NCBI RefSeq assembly: GCF_014892575.1
Contig: NZ_JADBGI010000005.1
Span: 248,001-312,000 of the forward strand
Length of the DNA: 64,000 nucleotides
Reading direction: 5' to 3'
DNA from: Nocardiopsis coralli
GTDB taxonomy: Bacteria; Actinomycetota; Actinomycetes; Streptosporangiales; Streptosporangiaceae
Shown here: one piece after another, positions 51,586 through 59,042 of the stretch
Numbering within the stretch: position 1 is the first letter of the stretch
Layout: every line of letters begins with the position of its first letter
Translations under genes and position numbers: made by a program
The notes under the pieces: generated by a model
The model's input: only the letters and a program-made list of their open reading frames with translations
Told to the model about the DNA's origin: nothing
Databases searched by the model: none

Positions 51586-52461
51586 TCAGGCCTTCCCTTC
51601 GGTTCCGGCCACGGCCCGGCGCAGGGTGCGCCGCGTCAGCTCTCCGGCCAGGTGGCGTTTGTAGTCGGCGCTGCCCCGGGTGTCGGTGGCGGGGTCGCAG
51701 GCGCGGGCGGCGATCTCGGCCGCGTGTGTGTAGAGCTCCTCGGACGGGCGCTGTCCCCGCAGGGCCTCGGAGAGCCCCGGGACCGTGACGGTGTCGGGGC
51801 CGACCGCCGCCATCCCCACGCGGGCACCGGTGATGAGCCCGTCCTCGACCTGCACGGCGGCCGCGACCGAGGCCACCGCCCAGTCGCCGGCGCGGCGCTC
51901 GACCTTCTCGAACGCGCTGGAACCGCCGGGGTGCAGGGGGATACGGACCTCGGTGAGCATCTCGTCCGGGCCGACCGCGGTCTCGTAGGGGCCGCGGTGG
52001 AACCCGTCCATGGGGACCAGCCGTTCGCCGTCGGCCCCGCGGATCACACACACCGCGTCGAGCGCGCCGCAGACCGCGGACAGGTCCTCGGACGGGTCGG
52101 CCTGGCACAGGGAACCGCCGATGGTGCCGCGGTTGCGCACGACCGGGTCGGCGATGACCCGCTCGGCCTCGGCGAAGACCGGGAGGGCCCGCGCGAGTTC
52201 CGCGGACTCCAGGAGCTCGCGGTGGCGGACCATGGCGCCGATCCGGACCTCGTCCCGTTCGACGCGCACGTGGCCGAGGTCGGCGTGCAGGTCGTTGATG
52301 TCGATGAGGTACTCGAGGTCGGTCAGCCTGAGTTTCATCATGGGCAGCAGACTGTGGCCGCCCGCGACCAACCGTGCCGACCCGCCCAGACGGCCCAGCA
52401 GGCCGATCGCGTGGTCGACGCTGGTCGCACGTTCGTACTCGAACGGTGCAGGGACCTGCAT
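51586..52461 (-). CDS. coxM: CO dehydrogenase medium (FAD) subunit
   Basis: The 291-residue FAD-binding protein has the motifs AGGHSLLPMMKLRL and TIGGSLCQADPSED (AGGHS and TIGG) that bind FAD in CoxM proteins. It takes electrons from the iron-sulfur subunit and gives them to the acceptor. ATG 52461 follows AAGGAG at a seven-base gap. It is the first gene of the operon; the likely control region is 52462-52794. Confidence 0.93.
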   Translation of the reverse strand: MQVPAPFEYERATSVDHAIGLLGRLGGSARLVAGGHSLLPMMKLRLTDLEYLIDINDLHADLGHVRVERDEVRIGAMVRHRELLESAELARALPVFAEAERVIADPVVRNRGTIGGSLCQADPSEDLSAVCGALDAVCVIRGADGERLVPMDGFHRGPYETAVGPDEMLTEVRIPLHPGGSSAFEKVERRAGDWAVASVAAAVQVEDGLITGARVGMAAVGPDTVTVPGLSEALRGQRPSEELYTHAAEIAARACDPATDTRGSADYKRHLAGELTRRTLRRAVAGTEGKA

Positions 52462-52794
52462 GCACGACTCCTTCGCGTCCGGCGCGCCGCGCGCGCCCTC
52501 GTGTCGCCGGAAGTGCACACGTTCGGGGCGCAAAGGGTCAACGGTGACTTAAGGGGTCGCTTAAGGCACCGGGGCCGGAAGGGTGCAGAGGTGCCGTTGC
52601 GCGGCGGGTGGCGCGAGTGGGTTGCGGGTGGCCGAGGGTAGGCGGTGTCGCGGGCGGTGCGCGGAGGCATGTTCGGGCCGAAGATCCCCCTGGCGCCGAG
52701 TGCCCTGAACATGCCCTCCGGTGTGCGTCCGTGCGCTCACGGTGAGGCATAGGATCGGCGCAGTTCCAAAACCGGACATCAGAGGGGGAACCAC
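52462..52794. other. Divergent control region coxM / SDR
   Basis: This 333-base region lies between the CO dehydrogenase operon (minus) and the SDR gene (plus). It holds the 26-bp inverted repeat at 52544-52569 and, for the SDR gene, a TAGGAT hexamer at 52747-52752 with a GAGGGGG site before ATG 52795. No gene is seen. Confidence 0.5.
52544..52569. promoter_or_regulatory. Candidate operator, 26-bp inverted repeat
   Basis: The half sites GTGACTTAAG (52544-52553) and CTTAAGGCAC (52560-52569) are inverted repeats of each other in 9 of 10 bases, with a 6-base spacer. Each contains the palindrome CTTAAG, which stands out in GC-rich DNA. It lies 83 bases before the coxM start. Confidence 0.55.
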
Positions 52795-53619
52795 ATGGCA
52801 CGGGACGTCATGGTCGTCATCGGCGCGGGGGACATGGGGATGGCCACGGCCCGCCGGGTCGGATCCGGCTCCCACCTGCTCATCGCCGACCTCGACGAGG
52901 GCATCCTCGCCGAGGCGCGCGCACGCCTGCACGGCGAAGGGCACGAGGTCACCACCCACAGCGTCGACGTCGCCTCGCCGGAGTCCGTCGACGCCCTCGC
53001 CCGCGCTGCGGCCGAGCTCGGGCCGGTCACCCGCGTCGTGCACACCGCCGGTCTCTCCCCCAACCAGGGTTCTGTGCAGCGCATCCTGTCCGTGGACCTG
53101 GTCGGGGTGGCCCTCGTCCTCGAGGCGTTCCGGGACGTCATCGCACCGGGCGGCGCCGGCGTCGTCGTGGCCAGCATGATCGGCAGCCTCTACGCCGGGC
53201 AGCTCACCGGCGAGCAGGCCCGCGACCTCGCCACCGCGCCCGCCGCCGGGCTGGCCGACCTGCCCTCCGCCTCCACCGACCGGCTCACCGACGGGCAGGC
53301 CGCCTACGGGTACGCCAAGCGCGGCAACCAGCTCCGGGTCCAGGCCGAGGCGCTGCAGTGGGGCGCGCGCGGGGCCCGGCTCAACTCCGTCAGCCCCGGG
53401 GTCGTCTCCACCCGCATGAGCCGTCCCGAACTCGAGGACCCGCAGGGGCCCGCACGCGCCATGGTCGACGGATCCGCCGTGCCGCGCCTGGGCTCGCCCG
53501 ACGACGTGGCCGCCGTCGTCGCCTTCCTGCTGGGACGCGACTCCGGCTACGTCTCGGGGACGGACATCCTCGTCGACGGCGGGGTCGTCGCCTCCATCCA
53601 GGTCGGGTCGGCCGGCTGA
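52795..53619 (+). CDS. SDR-family NAD(P)-dependent oxidoreductase
   Basis: The 274-residue protein is a short-chain dehydrogenase with nucleotide loop GAGDMGMA (TGxxxGIG replaced by GAGxMGxA), active-site Ser region VASMIGSLY, and YGYAKRGN (YxxxK). The C-terminal VSGTDILVDGG is typical. It is about half identical by eye to the SDR at 60775-61602. Substrate unknown; its position beside the CO dehydrogenase operon does not show a link. Its end overlaps the sirtuin gene by 73 bases on the opposite strand. Confidence 0.85.
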   Translation: MARDVMVVIGAGDMGMATARRVGSGSHLLIADLDEGILAEARARLHGEGHEVTTHSVDVASPESVDALARAAAELGPVTRVVHTAGLSPNQGSVQRILSVDLVGVALVLEAFRDVIAPGGAGVVVASMIGSLYAGQLTGEQARDLATAPAAGLADLPSASTDRLTDGQAAYGYAKRGNQLRVQAEALQWGARGARLNSVSPGVVSTRMSRPELEDPQGPARAMVDGSAVPRLGSPDDVAAVVAFLLGRDSGYVSGTDILVDGGVVASIQVGSAG

Positions 53620-54458
53620 GCGCAGGAGGACGCCAGGGCGCGCAGCACCTCCGAACACCCCGCGTCGACGGTGAGCGCGGCCAGGTCGTCGCACCTGGTC
53701 GCGCCCCGGTTCAGGATCACCACGGGCTTGCCCTGCTGGGCGGCGCGCTTGACGAAACGGCGCCCGGAGAAGACCGTCAACGACGACCCCGCCACGAGCA
53801 GTCCCTGCGCCCGCTCGACCAGGCCGTAGACCTCCTCGACCCGCGGCTTGGGCACGTTCTCCCCGAAGTAGACGATGTCGGGCTTCAACATGCCCCCGCA
53901 CGCGGCGCAGTCCGCGACCCGGAACCCCTCGGTGGAGGAGAGCACCGCGTCGGCGTCCGGGGCGAGCTCGATGTCCTCGACCGTCACGGAGAAGTCCGGG
54001 TTCAGCTCTGCCAGGCGTTCGTCCAGGCTGCTGCGGGAGGTGACCTCGCGGCACTCGAGGCAGATGACACGGTCGTAGCGCCCGTGCAGGTCGACGACGC
54101 GGCGGCTGCCCGCGAGCTCGTGCAGGGTGTCGACGTTCTGGGTCACGACGGCCGAGACGGTCCCGCCGGACTCGAGGTCTGCCAGCGCGCGGTGCCCGTC
54201 GTTGCACTCGGTGCGTTCCATGTGCCGCCAGCCCACCTGGTTGCGGGCCCAGTAGTGGCGGCGGAAGGCGGGGTCGCCGACGAACTGCTGGTAGGTCATC
54301 GGGTTGCGCGGAGGTGAGTCGGGGCCGCGGTAGTCCGGGATGCCGGAGTCGGTGGAGATCCCCGCGCCGGTCAGCGCGAGCACCGGACCCTCGCCGAGGG
54401 TCGCGCGCACGCGTTCTGCGGTGGCCGTCGGGTCGTCGGCGTCGAGCTTTTCGGTCAC
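53547..54458 (-). CDS. Sir2-family NAD-dependent protein deacylase
   Basis: The 303-residue sirtuin has GAGISTDSGIPDYRG (NAD-binding), TQNVDTLHELAG, catalytic LHGRYDRVICLECRE (His and the first zinc Cys pair), the second zinc pair CAACGG, and FGENVPKP. It removes acyl groups from lysine using NAD; a possible partner is the PatA-like acetyltransferase at 25.5 kb. GTG 54458 has TACCCT six bases upstream. The C-terminal 24 residues are encoded over the end of the SDR gene on the other strand. Confidence 0.9.
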   Translation of the reverse strand: MTEKLDADDPTATAERVRATLGEGPVLALTGAGISTDSGIPDYRGPDSPPRNPMTYQQFVGDPAFRRHYWARNQVGWRHMERTECNDGHRALADLESGGTVSAVVTQNVDTLHELAGSRRVVDLHGRYDRVICLECREVTSRSSLDERLAELNPDFSVTVEDIELAPDADAVLSSTEGFRVADCAACGGMLKPDIVYFGENVPKPRVEEVYGLVERAQGLLVAGSSLTVFSGRRFVKRAAQQGKPVVILNRGATRCDDLAALTVDAGCSEVLRALASSCAQPADPTWMEATTPPSTRMSVPET

Positions 54459-54464
54459 GCCTCG

Positions 54465-54470
54465 AGGGTA
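54465..54470 (-). promoter_or_regulatory. -10 hexamer TACCCT, probable leaderless start
   Basis: TACCCT lies six bases before GTG 54458 on the minus strand. Confidence 0.4.
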
Positions 54471-54549
54471 CGTGCCCGCGGCCACCGGACACGGGCGCGC
54501 CGAGTGCCCGGAGGGCACACGTGGCAGGTGTGGGGGCCGTCAAGAACAC

Positions 54550-54576
54550 GCGGCGCGGCCCCTCGGGCCGCGCCGC
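54550..54576 (-). terminator. Hairpin terminator of the UBP zinc-finger gene
   Basis: A perfect 12-bp stem (54550-54561 with 54565-54576) has a 3-base loop. Confidence 0.7.
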
Positions 54577-54598
54577 GCATGAAGACCTGTCGGGTCGG

Positions 54599-54958
54599 TC
54601 AGTTGAGCAGTTCCTGCCAGTTCCCCGGGACCCTGCCCTCGGGCCCCGGCACCGGCTGATCCTCCGGATGGTTCGTGGGCGGCGCGAGGTCGGGGCCGAG
54701 CCCGAACCCGTCCGAACGGAAGTCGTAGAACCAGTCCTCGCCCGGCTCGAAGCTCTGCACCAACGGGTGCGAGGTCTGCTCGAAGTGGCGGCGCCCGTGC
54801 TGCTTCGGGGAGCTGTCGCAGCACCCGACGTGGCCGCAGGCGGCGCAACGGCGCAGGTGGACCCACCAGCCGTCCTGCGCGAGGCACTCCTGGCATCCGG
54901 TGCCGCTGGGCTGTGCCGCCGGATCGATGGGCGGGGTCTCGTGTCCCGGGTCGCTCAT
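54599..54958 (-). CDS. UBP-type zinc finger protein
   Basis: The 119-residue protein has a zinc-finger UBP domain (about residues 20-75): CQECLAQDGWWVHLRRCAAC, GHVGCCD, and HFEQTSHPLVQSFEPGEDWFY. The metal ligands are the paired Cys and the His residues. In eukaryotes this finger binds ubiquitin; bacterial copies are common in actinomycetes with unknown ligand. TAGCGT lies seven bases before ATG 54958, again fitting a leaderless mRNA. Confidence 0.85.
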   Translation of the reverse strand: MSDPGHETPPIDPAAQPSGTGCQECLAQDGWWVHLRRCAACGHVGCCDSSPKQHGRRHFEQTSHPLVQSFEPGEDWFYDFRSDGFGLGPDLAPPTNHPEDQPVPGPEGRVPGNWQELLN

Positions 54959-55022
54959 GGGCCTCACGCTAACGTCGCCGCAGGTCGCGCTCCCGGTGGA
55001 ACACGCCCCGGCCGTGCGGCCC

Positions 55023-56300
55023 CTACCTCTCGCCGTGATCGCCGGACGGGGAGACCAGCACCTCCGACACCACACGCCCGTCGGCCTCGGTCACGGTGAA
55101 GGTCCACCCGCCCACACCCACGCTCGCGCCAGGGCCCGAGGGGATGTACCCGAGCAGGAGCAGGACCAGCCCGGCGACCGTGACGTAGGAACCCTCCGGC
55201 CGCTCCTCCAGCTCCACACCCAGCGCCGGCAGGTCGTGCACCGGGTGGGTCCCGGCCAACCGCAGCTCACCCCCGGCCAGGCGGGCCGGGCCCGGGTCCC
55301 GGTCGGTCTCGTCGTAGATCTCGCCGACGACCTCCTCCAGGAGATCCTCCAACGAGACGATCCCCGCGACCTCCCCGCTCTCCCCGATCACCACCGCCAT
55401 CTGCTGGCGCCGCGCGGTCAACCGGCGCAGCGCCCGCGCCACCGACAGCGAGTCCGGGAGCATCAGCGGCTCGTGCAGAGTGTCGCGCACCCCGCCGTCG
55501 GTGCCCACCAGGTCCGCCCAGTGTGTGATGCCGACGACCTCGTCCATACCGTCGGCGCTGACCACGGGCGCGCGCGAGTGCCCGCGTTCGGCCAGCATCT
55601 GCAACGCCTGGCCCGCGCTGGCCTCGCACGGAACCGTGTCCATCTCCCGGCGCGGCACCAGCACGTGCCGCAGCATCCGGTCGCCGATCTCGAACGCCCC
55701 GGACAGGATCGTGCGCTGTTCCGGGCTGATGTCGCGCCGGTCCGAGATCATCTCCCGGAGCTCCTCCTCCGAGACCTCCTCCCGGGCCGCCCGCGGGTCC
55801 ACCCCGGCGATACGCACCACCACGTTCGTGGTCACCCCCAGCAGCCACACCGCGGGCCGGGACAGCGTCGCGATCAGGTTCAGGGGCCGCGCCACCAGCG
55901 TCGCCCACCCCTCCGCGCGCTGCATCGCGATGCGTTTGGGCGCGAGCTCGCCCAACACCAGGGTCACGAAGGTCAGCAGCACCGTCACCGAGACGACCGC
56001 GACCGGCGCCGCGTAACGACCGAGGAAACCCAGCGGTTCCACCAGGGGCCGGGCCAGCGCCACCGCGGCGGTCGCCGAGGCCAGGAACCCGGCGAGCGTG
56101 ATCCCGATCTGGATCGTGGCGAGGAACCGATTGGGGTCGCGCGCCAGACGCGCCGCCGCCCGGCCGCCCGGGCCGCTCTCCTCCAACTGCTTGAGCTGGC
56201 CCTCCCGCAGCGTGATCAGGGCGATCTCACTGCCGGCGAAGAGTGCGTTCAGCGCGATCAGGACCAGCACGAGTACGAGCTGTGCCTCGTAGCCCTCCAT
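55023..56300 (-). CDS. CorC/HlyC-type (CNNM) CBS-domain membrane protein
   Basis: The 425-residue protein has a DUF21/CNNM membrane domain with four segments in about residues 1-160 (ALNALFAGSEIALITLREGQ), a CBS pair (about 200-325), and a C-terminal CorC/HlyC transporter-associated domain. Homologues are linked to magnesium or cobalt export and to hemolysin-like annotation. ATG 56300 has GGGGGT upstream; earlier in-frame starts lack a site. Single gene, divergent from the YeaQ-like gene. Confidence 0.88.
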   Translation of the reverse strand: MEGYEAQLVLVLVLIALNALFAGSEIALITLREGQLKQLEESGPGGRAAARLARDPNRFLATIQIGITLAGFLASATAAVALARPLVEPLGFLGRYAAPVAVVSVTVLLTFVTLVLGELAPKRIAMQRAEGWATLVARPLNLIATLSRPAVWLLGVTTNVVVRIAGVDPRAAREEVSEEELREMISDRRDISPEQRTILSGAFEIGDRMLRHVLVPRREMDTVPCEASAGQALQMLAERGHSRAPVVSADGMDEVVGITHWADLVGTDGGVRDTLHEPLMLPDSLSVARALRRLTARRQQMAVVIGESGEVAGIVSLEDLLEEVVGEIYDETDRDPGPARLAGGELRLAGTHPVHDLPALGVELEERPEGSYVTVAGLVLLLLGYIPSGPGASVGVGGWTFTVTEADGRVVSEVLVSPSGDHGER

Positions 56301-56506
56301 CGGTGACCCCCGGTCGTGTCCGGCCTCGGACGCCAGGGGTCCTCCCCGCATTCCCGGGGGTCACACCCGACCCGGGAAGGAACCCGGTGACCACCCGGGC
56401 GGGGCCGCACCGGCGGTCGTACCGGCGATGTCGCACACCTCACGCATGAGCCGTCGCTGTGCGGGGAGGGCGGGGAGAGGACACCACGAACGCTAGGAGG
56501 TCCGAC

Positions 56507-56755
56507 ATGGACATCACCGGAATCATCAGTGCACTCGTCGTGGGTCTGATCATCGGCGCCCTGGGCCGGCTGGCGGTCCCGGGCAAGCAGCACCTGCCGA
56601 TCTGGCTGACGATCGTCATCGGCATCGTGGCCGCCTTCGTGGGAAGCGCGATCGCGGCCCTGTTCACCTCGATGTGGATCTTCGTCTTCGCGGTGCAGAT
56701 CCTGGTCGCGGCGGGCGGCGTGCTGCTCATCGACGGCGCCTACTCCCGGCGCTGA
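56507..56755 (+). CDS. GlsB/YeaQ/YmgE-type small membrane protein
   Basis: The 82-residue protein has three membrane segments (about 4-22, 30-50 and 56-75) with the family layout MDITGIISALVVGLIIGALG and a Gly-rich first helix. YeaQ/GlsB proteins respond to stress in other bacteria. ATG 56507 has TAGGAGGT seven bases upstream. A strong terminator follows. Confidence 0.85.
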   Translation: MDITGIISALVVGLIIGALGRLAVPGKQHLPIWLTIVIGIVAAFVGSAIAALFTSMWIFVFAVQILVAAGGVLLIDGAYSRR

Positions 56756-56853
56756 TGCCGCACTGATCCGGTTCCCCGGCACTGACCGGGACGGCTCGAG
56801 GGACCCCGACCGACACCCTCGAGGTTCCCCCGAGGAACCCCCGACAACGACCG

Positions 56854-56891
56854 GAGGCGCCGCCCGTGGGCACGATCACGGGCGGCGCCTC
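56854..56891 (+). terminator. Hairpin terminator of the YeaQ-like gene
   Basis: A perfect 15-bp stem (56854-56868 with 56877-56891) has an 8-base loop. Confidence 0.8.
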
Positions 56892-56965
56892 ATTGTGTGT
56901 GGCCATCTGTCCTGTGGCCACCGGTCCGGGGCCGTCGCTCCGGGGTCGGCCGGGGCTGACCGGGG

Positions 56966-57307
56966 TCAGACGAAGACGGCGATGCCGATGTTGAGCACCG
57001 CGAGCGCACCGGCGACCGCGGCCACACGCGGGCCGGGGTTGCGGGTGTTCATGATCGCGGCGACGAGGACCCCGACCATCACCACGGTCTTCGCGACGAT
57101 CTTCATGTGGTCGACCTCGACGCCGCCGTCCATCTCCAGGATCGCGACCAGGCCCAGGCCGGAGACGAGCTGCAGCAGAGAACTGTGCAGGATCACCTTC
57201 GGGGCCTTGGGCGCGGAGGACCCCAGGGTCTGGGTCAGGAACCCGCCGATGATGCCGGCCAGGCCGATGAAGTGCAGGAACAACAAGAACGAGAAGAGAA
57301 TGTCCAT
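56966..57307 (-). CDS. Small integral membrane protein, unknown
   Basis: The 113-residue protein has four membrane segments (about 3-22, 33-54, 60-80, 92-112) and few polar residues: MDILFSFLLFLHFIGLAG, LQLVSGLGLVAILEMDG, IVAKTVVMVGVLVAAIMN. I do not recognise the family. ATG 57307 has GAGGGGT upstream. It lies between unrelated genes. Confidence 0.7.
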   Translation of the reverse strand: MDILFSFLLFLHFIGLAGIIGGFLTQTLGSSAPKAPKVILHSSLLQLVSGLGLVAILEMDGGVEVDHMKIVAKTVVMVGVLVAAIMNTRNPGPRVAAVAGALAVLNIGIAVFV

Positions 57308-57481
57308 ACCCCTCGTTCTAAGGGACGCAGGCCCCGCGCGGGGGCGTTCCCGGGCGGAAACCGTCCGACGAAGGTCCCGTTCCTCCACCTTTTGATGGAT
57401 TGACACGGGTGGCGGTGGCGACCACGCGCGTGGAGGTCGGGAGGATCCGGGCGCTCGTCGCCGGCGCAGGACTGCGCCCGT

Positions 57482-57979
57482 TCAACAGCCGCCCCCGCCG
57501 CCGTCGGCGACACCACCGCCACCGCCCCCGCCGTCACCGCCGGGGGACCCACCGGGTCTGCCCCGGCCCCCCGAACCGTCGCTGTTGGCCGCGGAGACGA
57601 ACGCGATGAGCAGGACGGTCAGCACGAAGGTCATCACGACGGTGGTCCACACGGCCTCACCGGACATCGACGACCCGTCGCAGGCGCAGTCCTCGGTCGG
57701 CGACGGCGACGGTGTCGGGGAGTAGCGCGGGTACGTGTGCGGATCCAGGTCGGCCCCGTCGTCCTCGCGCAGGTGGGTCAGGTCCTCCTCGGAGGCCGCG
57801 GAGGCGGCGTGGGCCTCGATGCCGGGGGAGGCGCTCTCCTGCTGCGCCGGGGAGGGGGAACCGTGCCCGGCGCCCGCGGACGCCAGGGCGGGACCGGCGA
57901 CCAGAGTGAGGGCGAGGGTGATCAGGGCGGCGGTCAGGGCCCGGAACAGGAGCGTGCGGTGTGCCGTGTGCTCGTCCAT
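57482..57979 (-). CDS. Secreted/membrane protein with glycine-rich C-terminal tail ending in Cys
   Basis: The 165-residue protein has a signal peptide (about residues 1-33, hydrophobic LTAALITLALTLVAGPALA), a Ser/Pro/Glu-rich ectodomain with a Cys pair (DCACDG), a membrane segment (about 112-130, VVMTFVLTVLLIAFVSA), and a tail of Gly with Pro/Asp that ends GGGGGC. No family is recognised. The gene at 58075 has a similar layout and a related leader. ATG 57979 is taken. Confidence 0.62.
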   Translation of the reverse strand: MDEHTAHRTLLFRALTAALITLALTLVAGPALASAGAGHGSPSPAQQESASPGIEAHAASAASEEDLTHLREDDGADLDPHTYPRYSPTPSPSPTEDCACDGSSMSGEAVWTTVVMTFVLTVLLIAFVSAANSDGSGGRGRPGGSPGGDGGGGGGGVADGGGGGC

Positions 57980-58074
57980 GTGCGTTGGACCGTTGGGGCG
58001 TGCGTTGCGGTTGCGTCCGTACGGGGTCGGATCCGGCCACGAACGTGCAGGTCACGTGCGTGCGGGTCGGCCGG

Positions 58075-58446
58075 TCAGCCGCCGCCACCGTCGGCCGCTC
58101 CTCCGCCTCCGCCGAAGCCACCGCCACCGCCGCCGTCGATGCCGCCTCCTCCGCCGAAGCCGCCGCCGTCGGCACCGCCCCACCCGGACCCGAAGCCGTC
58201 GTAGGAGGGTCCGCCGAACGCTTCCTCGGCGCCGTGCTGCTCGTCGTAACCCTCCCCGGCACCGGCGGCGGCGCCGGGGGAGCCGTCGTTCCGGCGTCCG
58301 GTGCCCCTGACGCCGTGTGTACTGCGGTGAGCGGGCGACCGACGCCCGTGCATGCGTTCGCCGACCGAGACGAGCACGGCCATCAGGACGAGCGGAAGGG
58401 CCAGGACCACGAAGAGTGGGGCGATGATGAAGAGCAAAGGTTCCAT
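58075..58446 (-). CDS. Membrane protein with glycine-rich C-terminal tail
   Basis: The 123-residue protein has one N-terminal membrane segment (about residues 4-27, LLFIIAPLFVVLALPLVLMAV) and a tail mostly of Gly with Phe, Asp and Ser that ends DGGGG. I do not recognise it. It is the second of two Gly-tailed genes in tandem, and its upstream region resembles that of the first. ATG 58446 follows a GC-rich leader without a good ribosome site. Confidence 0.6.
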   Translation of the reverse strand: MEPLLFIIAPLFVVLALPLVLMAVLVSVGERMHGRRSPAHRSTHGVRGTGRRNDGSPGAAAGAGEGYDEQHGAEEAFGGPSYDGFGSGWGGADGGGFGGGGGIDGGGGGGFGGGGGAADGGGG

Positions 58447-58549
58447 GTGCTGTGGGACCGCCGGGGCGTCGCCCCCGGTTGCGTCCGCCCGTGACCGGGT
58501 CCGGTCACGGGCGTGCGTTCGGTGCGTTCCCACGCGCCCCCGGCCCCGG

Positions 58550-58888
58550 TCAGGCGGTCTGCGCAGCACGTACCGCCGTGAGGGCCTCGGGGGTGACCGC
58601 GTCGACCACGTCGTCGAACTCGTGGTGGGTGCGGAGGAACTTGGCCACGTACGGGCACACGGGGACGATACGCAGCCCGGTCGCGCGTGTGTCGGTCAGG
58701 GCCTGGGACACCAGGATCCCGGCGAGCCCGCGCCCGGCGAAACGCTCGTCGATCTCGGTGTGGAAGAAGATGCGCTGTTCGTTCTCGGTGTCCACGTACT
58801 GCGTGAACCCGGCCGTCTCCCCGTCGACGAGGATCTCGTAACGGTCGCGCCGGTCGACCCTGGTGACCGTCGGATGTGTGTCGCTCAT
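58550..58888 (-). CDS. Small GNAT (YjdJ-type) acetyltransferase
   Basis: The 112-residue protein matches the short GNAT family COG2388: RYEILVDGETAGFTQYVD, RIFFHTEIDERFAGRGLAGIL (acetyl-CoA loop), and LRIVPVCPYVAKFL. The acceptor is unknown. CACAGT lies six bases before ATG 58888. Confidence 0.86.
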   Translation of the reverse strand: MSDTHPTVTRVDRRDRYEILVDGETAGFTQYVDTENEQRIFFHTEIDERFAGRGLAGILVSQALTDTRATGLRIVPVCPYVAKFLRTHHEFDDVVDAVTPEALTAVRAAQTA

Positions 58889-59010
58889 GGGGCCACTGTG
58901 CCCGGTGCGGCGCGGCTTCTCACGCCCGACGCGGCCCCGGGACCCGGGAGCCCCGTTCCGGGTGCCCCGTAGGACGGGAGCCGGGGCCGCGGGACACGAC
59001 CCCGGTCGAG

Positions 59011-59034
59011 GGTCGTCCCCGGCCGGGGACGACC
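59011..59034 (-). terminator. Hairpin terminator of the monooxygenase gene
   Basis: A perfect 24-base palindrome (59011-59034), stem of at least 10 bp, lies just after the stop of the minus-strand monooxygenase gene. Confidence 0.65.
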
Positions 59035-59042
59035 GACCGCCC

